64,000 nucleotides of DNA from an uncultured Chloracidobacterium sp. GTDB taxonomy: Bacteria > Acidobacteriota > Blastocatellia > Pyrinomonadales > Pyrinomonadaceae. Below, piece after piece: positions 60,577-64,000 of the stretch (position 1 is its first letter; each line of letters opens with the position of its first letter). Where the stretch lies: the NCBI GenBank assembly GCA_936914845.1, contig CAKZGE010000005.1, forward strand, positions 124,001 through 188,000. The letters are read 5' to 3'. The notes under the pieces were generated by a model, which did not search any database, was not told where the DNA came from, and was given only the letters and a program-made list of their open reading frames with translations. The position numbers and the translations under genes were made by a program.

Positions 60577-61431
60577 TTATTTTTGCGGTTCCTTCGGCAC
60601 AAGCTTGATCTCAAAGAGGTTTTTCCACAATTTGCCGGTGACAAAAAGACGATCGCCCGCTTCATCATAAGCAATGCCATTGAGGACATCAGCGTTCGGC
60701 GATGCCTTCATTTGCTCATCGACCATTTTGCTGAGGTCAATGCGCCCGAGCAATTTGCCGGTTTGCGGGTCGATACGTACGATCCACGGTGTTTCCCAGA
60801 TGTTGGCCCAAATCTCGCCGTTGACGAATTCCAGCTCGTTGAGCTTCATCAATGGTTTACCGTGCTCATCATTGACCACGATCGTGCGAACCGTCTTAAA
60901 TGTTTCGGGCTCAACGAACCTAATAACGTGCGTACCGTCGCTCATGATCAGGTTCGTGCCATCGTTGGTCAAACCCCAGCCATCGCCGGAATAGCGAACC
61001 TCACGTAAAAGTTTAAAATCGCTGAGGTTATAGATGAATCCGGTTCCTTCGGTCCAGGTGAGCTGATAAAGTTTATCGCCCATTACGGTAATGCCTTCGC
61101 CGAAGTATTCGGGTGCGACATCAAATTTCTGCAGAACCTTGCCGGTCGTCAATTCGACCTTTCGGATCGAGGTTTTGAAACCGTCATTTGGCGGTTTGCC
61201 GCCGGTGCCTTCGTAAAGAAATCCGTTCAGGAAGATCAGGCCCTGCGTAAATGCCAGAGGGTCGTGCGGATATGTCTTGACGACCTCGACCGTGTACATC
61301 GGAATCGTGTTCGAAGACGCCGGCGAAGCTGTCGGTTTGGTGTTGTTCTTCACGCTTGCATTGCCGTTCGAAGTCGGCGAACCGCAGCCAGCCGCCATAG
61401 AAAGGGCCAAAACCAAAATAAAAAATCGCAT
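60577..61431 (-). CDS. Glutaminyl-peptide cyclotransferase (bacterial beta-propeller type), lipoprotein
   Basis: The enzyme would convert N-terminal glutamine of exported proteins to pyroglutamate. The 284-residue protein has a lipobox (ALSMAAGC) and repeated strands of the Glu_cyclase_2 propeller: YPHDPLAFTQGLIFLNGFLYEGTG (partial: YPHDPLAFTQGL), EYFGEGITVMGDKLYQLTW and NGIAYDEAGDRLFVTGKLW. It lies between the DsbA-like and deaminase genes with 5-bp gaps, consistent with a function in the periplasm. Confidence 0.88.
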   Translation of the reverse strand: MRFFILVLALSMAAGCGSPTSNGNASVKNNTKPTASPASSNTIPMYTVEVVKTYPHDPLAFTQGLIFLNGFLYEGTGGKPPNDGFKTSIRKVELTTGKVLQKFDVAPEYFGEGITVMGDKLYQLTWTEGTGFIYNLSDFKLLREVRYSGDGWGLTNDGTNLIMSDGTHVIRFVEPETFKTVRTIVVNDEHGKPLMKLNELEFVNGEIWANIWETPWIVRIDPQTGKLLGRIDLSKMVDEQMKASPNADVLNGIAYDEAGDRLFVTGKLWKNLFEIKLVPKEPQK

Positions 61432-61436
61432 AACAA

Positions 61437-62768
61437 TTACTTAGCCGCGGCCAATGCTCGATCGATCGCTTTGCGGAAAGAATCCGCCGTCAATCTTCGG
61501 ACTTTTACGCCGTTAATATAGATGGTCGGCGTTCCGGTAATGCCATAAGCATTGCCATCGGCGGCATCCTTGCGGATCTCGGCAGCGGTCTTTTCGCTTG
61601 TTAAGTCTATCTCAAATTGTTTGACATTCAAACCTAGCTCTTTGGCGTATCTCAGCAGTGATGCACGGTCGAGCTGCTTCTGATTTCTATAGAGAACATC
61701 GATGTATTCGAAGTATTTTCCCTGAGCATTCGCGGCATTGGCCGCCGCGGCCGCCAGAAAGGCGTTGTCGTGCATCTTTTCGAGCGGGTAATCGCGAACG
61801 ACCAAGCGAACTTTGTCGCCGTATTCACCGAGCACCGCCTTTAATATTGGATGGGTTCCCGCACAGGCCGGGCATTGAAAATCGCTGAACATTACGACCG
61901 TGACCGGAGCACCTGGTTTGCCTTGAGCCGGATCGTCATCGACTGAGATATTCATCGGTTCCGGTTGCGGAGCCTTAAAGATGAACACCGGTTTGTATTT
62001 GGCAAAGAGAGTTTGTTTTAGGGCGTTTTGCAGCTCGATGCGTTCTTCGTCCGTATAATCCTTTAGCTTGTCGGTGATCTCACTGGCGATGATCGCCGAA
62101 GGTTCAACGCCTTTCGCGTCCGCTTCGGCTTCGATCAATGCGGAAAAGACGACTAGCTCCAGGTCGTCCGCGATCTCATCGCCGATATCAGCTTTAATGT
62201 CGGCAATGGCGGCCTTATTCTTCGTTTCGAATTGTTGGGCGCTAAGCGGTTTTCCGGCGACAGTATAAAGCGTTTCCAGCGGGCTGAGCGATGGTGCATT
62301 GACATCTTTGCCGGGTGCGAACTTATGTTTAGCCTTCAGCGACTCGAGGTATTCGGCGATCGCTTTTTCCTCCGGTTCGCGACGAAGATAGGCGACGATC
62401 TGGGGTGTTGCCGTTTCAAGCGATGTTCCGCCAAGTTGTGCTTGGTTGGCATCGTACACAGCCTTGATCTGCTCGGGTGTCGGATCGGCGACCTTTTTGG
62501 TAACGGCATCAAGCAGGGAATCGGCAGTGGTTTTTTGGTCGGCTGCTTCTGCCTCCAGCAAAGAAGAGGCGATCATCTGGCCGAGCAGCTGCGTGCGGGC
62601 TTCGGCGAGTATCGCCTTCTGGCCGTTCCAGACCTTTTGTATTTCCGGCGAAAGGGAATCGGGCGTGAATTTAATATTGCCCGCGGTGGCCAGCAATTCG
62701 TCCGTCTTTTGTCCAAAGACAGCGGTACAAAATACAAGCATTGTTAAAAACAAAAAGGCTTTTTTCAT
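61437..62768 (-). CDS. Secreted DsbA-like thiol oxidoreductase with long N-terminal helical region
   Basis: The 443-residue protein has a signal peptide and a C-terminal DsbA-type (thioredoxin_4) domain with the active site FSDFQCPAC (Cys299 and Cys302) and the cis-proline loop GTPTIYING. Residues 25-255 are mostly helical and contain two repeats of a SurA/peptidyl-prolyl-isomerase-chaperone-like layout (LLGQMIASSLLEAEA and LELVVFSALIEAEADAKG), so the protein may combine chaperone-like and redox roles. That fusion is inferred from pattern only. It lies 9 bp downstream of the BtuF-like gene. Confidence 0.8.
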   Translation of the reverse strand: MKKAFLFLTMLVFCTAVFGQKTDELLATAGNIKFTPDSLSPEIQKVWNGQKAILAEARTQLLGQMIASSLLEAEAADQKTTADSLLDAVTKKVADPTPEQIKAVYDANQAQLGGTSLETATPQIVAYLRREPEEKAIAEYLESLKAKHKFAPGKDVNAPSLSPLETLYTVAGKPLSAQQFETKNKAAIADIKADIGDEIADDLELVVFSALIEAEADAKGVEPSAIIASEITDKLKDYTDEERIELQNALKQTLFAKYKPVFIFKAPQPEPMNISVDDDPAQGKPGAPVTVVMFSDFQCPACAGTHPILKAVLGEYGDKVRLVVRDYPLEKMHDNAFLAAAAANAANAQGKYFEYIDVLYRNQKQLDRASLLRYAKELGLNVKQFEIDLTSEKTAAEIRKDAADGNAYGITGTPTIYINGVKVRRLTADSFRKAIDRALAAAK

Positions 62769-62777
62769 AAATAAAGA

Positions 62778-63716
62778 TCAATGTTCCGCAAATTGCAGCA
62801 GGTCCGTAGATATCCGTAATGCCTCGCCGGGCTGCGGAGCGTCAAACACGGCCGGATGCAATATTTTAGCCAATATCTCGGCGCCGTCGATCACCCGCGG
62901 CCCGGGCCGGGAAAAATAGCTCGTTGCGTCCATTGCCCATACCTCGCCGTTACGGACCGCTTTCATTTGGCGCCATTCAGCAGGAAAATAAGTAGCTTTC
63001 AGCTGCCTGACGATATCGTCTATGTAATATCCGCACGGTATCAAAACCATAACTTCTGGTTCAGATTCGCTGATTGCCTGATAAGTTGTCGTCATTGAAC
63101 GGTCGCCCGCCGAACCAAGCACCGAAATGCCGCCGGCGATCTCGACCTGTTCCGGAACCCAATGGCCCGGTGAGAAAGGCGGATCGAGCCATTCGAGCAT
63201 CATTACCCGCGGCCGGTCGGCGATATTCTCCGTTTGGGCCCACACAGCTCCGAGGCGGTCTGCATATTCCGCTACCAAAGCTTCGGCGCGCTGTTCGACA
63301 CCCGCCAATTTTCCGATGGTCAAGATGGTGTCGAAAATGTCATCGATCGTGTTCGGTTCCAGGGACACTACCGTCGCATCGGCCGCATAGATCTTTGCCG
63401 CTCGATTGACGATCTTATAGCTGACGGCGCAGACCTCGCACAATTCTTGGGTCAAGATCAGGTCCGGCGAAAGTTTTGAAAGCAGATCCGTATCGAGATC
63501 GTAGATGGTGCCATGTCCGTCCAATTGCGAACGGACGGCATGGTCTATCTCGCGGCTCGACATCGTTTCATGTGAAATACGGCTGGCCGTGATCGCCGGC
63601 AACGCAGCCGCGGCCGCTGGAAAATCGCACTCATGCGTTACGGCGACCAGGTCGTTTCCCAGCCCAAGTGCATAAACTATCTCGGTAGCAGATGGCAGCA
63701 GCGATGCGATCTTCAT
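62778..63716 (-). CDS. BtuF-like cobalamin/siderophore-binding protein without signal peptide
   Basis: The 312-residue protein is of the periplasmic-binding-protein type III fold (BtuF/FhuD/TroA-like): IASLLPSATEIVYALGLGNDL, partial, is the classic start, then VAVTHECDFP, PDLILTQELCEVCAVS and DATSYFSRPGPRVIDGAEILA. No signal peptide precedes the fold, so unlike BtuF it may stay in the cytoplasm. It opens the five-gene operon. There is no neighbouring ABC transporter. Cobalamin as ligand would suit QueG, but is not shown. Confidence 0.82.
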   Translation of the reverse strand: MKIASLLPSATEIVYALGLGNDLVAVTHECDFPAAAAALPAITASRISHETMSSREIDHAVRSQLDGHGTIYDLDTDLLSKLSPDLILTQELCEVCAVSYKIVNRAAKIYAADATVVSLEPNTIDDIFDTILTIGKLAGVEQRAEALVAEYADRLGAVWAQTENIADRPRVMMLEWLDPPFSPGHWVPEQVEIAGGISVLGSAGDRSMTTTYQAISESEPEVMVLIPCGYYIDDIVRQLKATYFPAEWRQMKAVRNGEVWAMDATSYFSRPGPRVIDGAEILAKILHPAVFDAPQPGEALRISTDLLQFAEH

Positions 63717-63776
63717 TTGAATACTATAAGTTATGCCGGCCGATTTGATAAAATGATCATAAGCGGAGGTAGAGAA

Positions 63777-64000
63777 ATGTCAGAATTACGCTTTTCGGGA
63801 ACGGTCGATCATCTGGCGGTCAAGTGCGAAGATCTGGCCGCCGCCATTGAAGCTTACAAGCTGATGGGGTTTGCGGTTGAAACGGTCTATGATGATTGGG
63901 CGATGGTTCGCGACGCCAGGGGCTTCGGTATCGCTTTGCTGCCGCCAAATTCTAAACACCCGCCGCATATGGGCATAAAGGTCGAAACCATGGCAGAGCT
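63777..64000 (+). CDS. VOC/glyoxalase-family protein (3' truncated by window)
   Basis: A frame starts at the ATG at 63777 with GGAGGT nine nt upstream and runs off the right edge after 74 codons. The visible part (SGTVDHLAVKCEDLAAAIEA, YKLMGFAVETVYDDWAMVRD, FGIALLPPNSKHPPHMGIKV) matches the vicinal-oxygen-chelate/glyoxalase fold, with the metal-type His in DHLAV. The function is not assignable without the rest. It is divergent from the BtuF-like gene by 60 bp. Confidence 0.8.
   Translation, partial: MSELRFSGTVDHLAVKCEDLAAAIEAYKLMGFAVETVYDDWAMVRDARGFGIALLPPNSKHPPHMGIKVETMAE

Overview
The window looks like a chromosomal segment of an acidobacterium, most likely of the Blastocatellia/Pyrinomonadaceae type. 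This is an inference from gene content: a very long Oar-like TonB-dependent receptor with an N-terminal carboxypeptidase-regulatory domain, a VWFA-related secreted protein of the kind common in Acidobacteriota, a bacillithiol glycosyltransferase (BshA), TolB-like and M28 secreted proteins, and a moderate GC content. There is no rRNA, no tRNA that I could support and no transposase; both ends cut through genes.

Layout. 1-28 kb is mostly housekeeping and secretion genes in short operons: a sugar ABC permease fragment, moaA, queG, the large receptor, a metallo-beta-lactamase-fold hydrolase, a diiron-type protein, a TolB-like protein, an M28 peptidase carrying a BON-like insertion and a PDZ domain, dapF, rlmN, a lone DsbD-alpha-type protein, pgeF and acpS sharing an 8-bp start palindrome, three secreted nucleases, an aldo/keto reductase, an ECF sigma/anti-sigma pair, an alpha/beta hydrolase and bshA.

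28.2-41.2 kb is a complete type I-E CRISPR-Cas locus on the plus strand: cas3-cas8e-cse2-cas7e-cas5e-cas6e-cas1-cas2, an 89-bp leader containing nested inverted repeats, and an array of 60 repeats of 28 bp and 59 spacers. The active-site residues of Cas1 are intact at the E. coli numbering, but it has an unusual disordered C-terminal tail. The spacers hold several signals: the first spacer base is G or T in 58 of 59 cases; two spacers are variants of one target differing at the first seed base; two more cover the ribosome-binding site and start codon of homologous genes in two related elements; four spacers contain perfect inverted repeats.

41.5-64 kb returns to ordinary genes: two beta-propeller dehydrogenase-like proteins, a PPK2 kinase, a GGDEF protein, a TPP-riboswitch-controlled thiC, a PoxB-like enzyme, a tyrosine phosphatase, queC, a VWA protein and an OmpA-type protein. 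An oxidative-stress block follows (perR, peroxiredoxin, thioredoxin-like protein, then a Mug-type DNA glycosylase), with PerR-box-like palindromes in front of perR and of mug. The end holds a TonB-like protein, a tightly packed five-gene operon (BtuF-like, DsbA-like, glutaminyl cyclase, deaminase, YdcZ-like) and a truncated VOC-family gene.

The strongest leads are the spacer structure of the array, the extended Cas1, the apparent placement of a DNA-repair glycosylase under a PerR-type operator, and the BON insertion inside an M28 peptidase.
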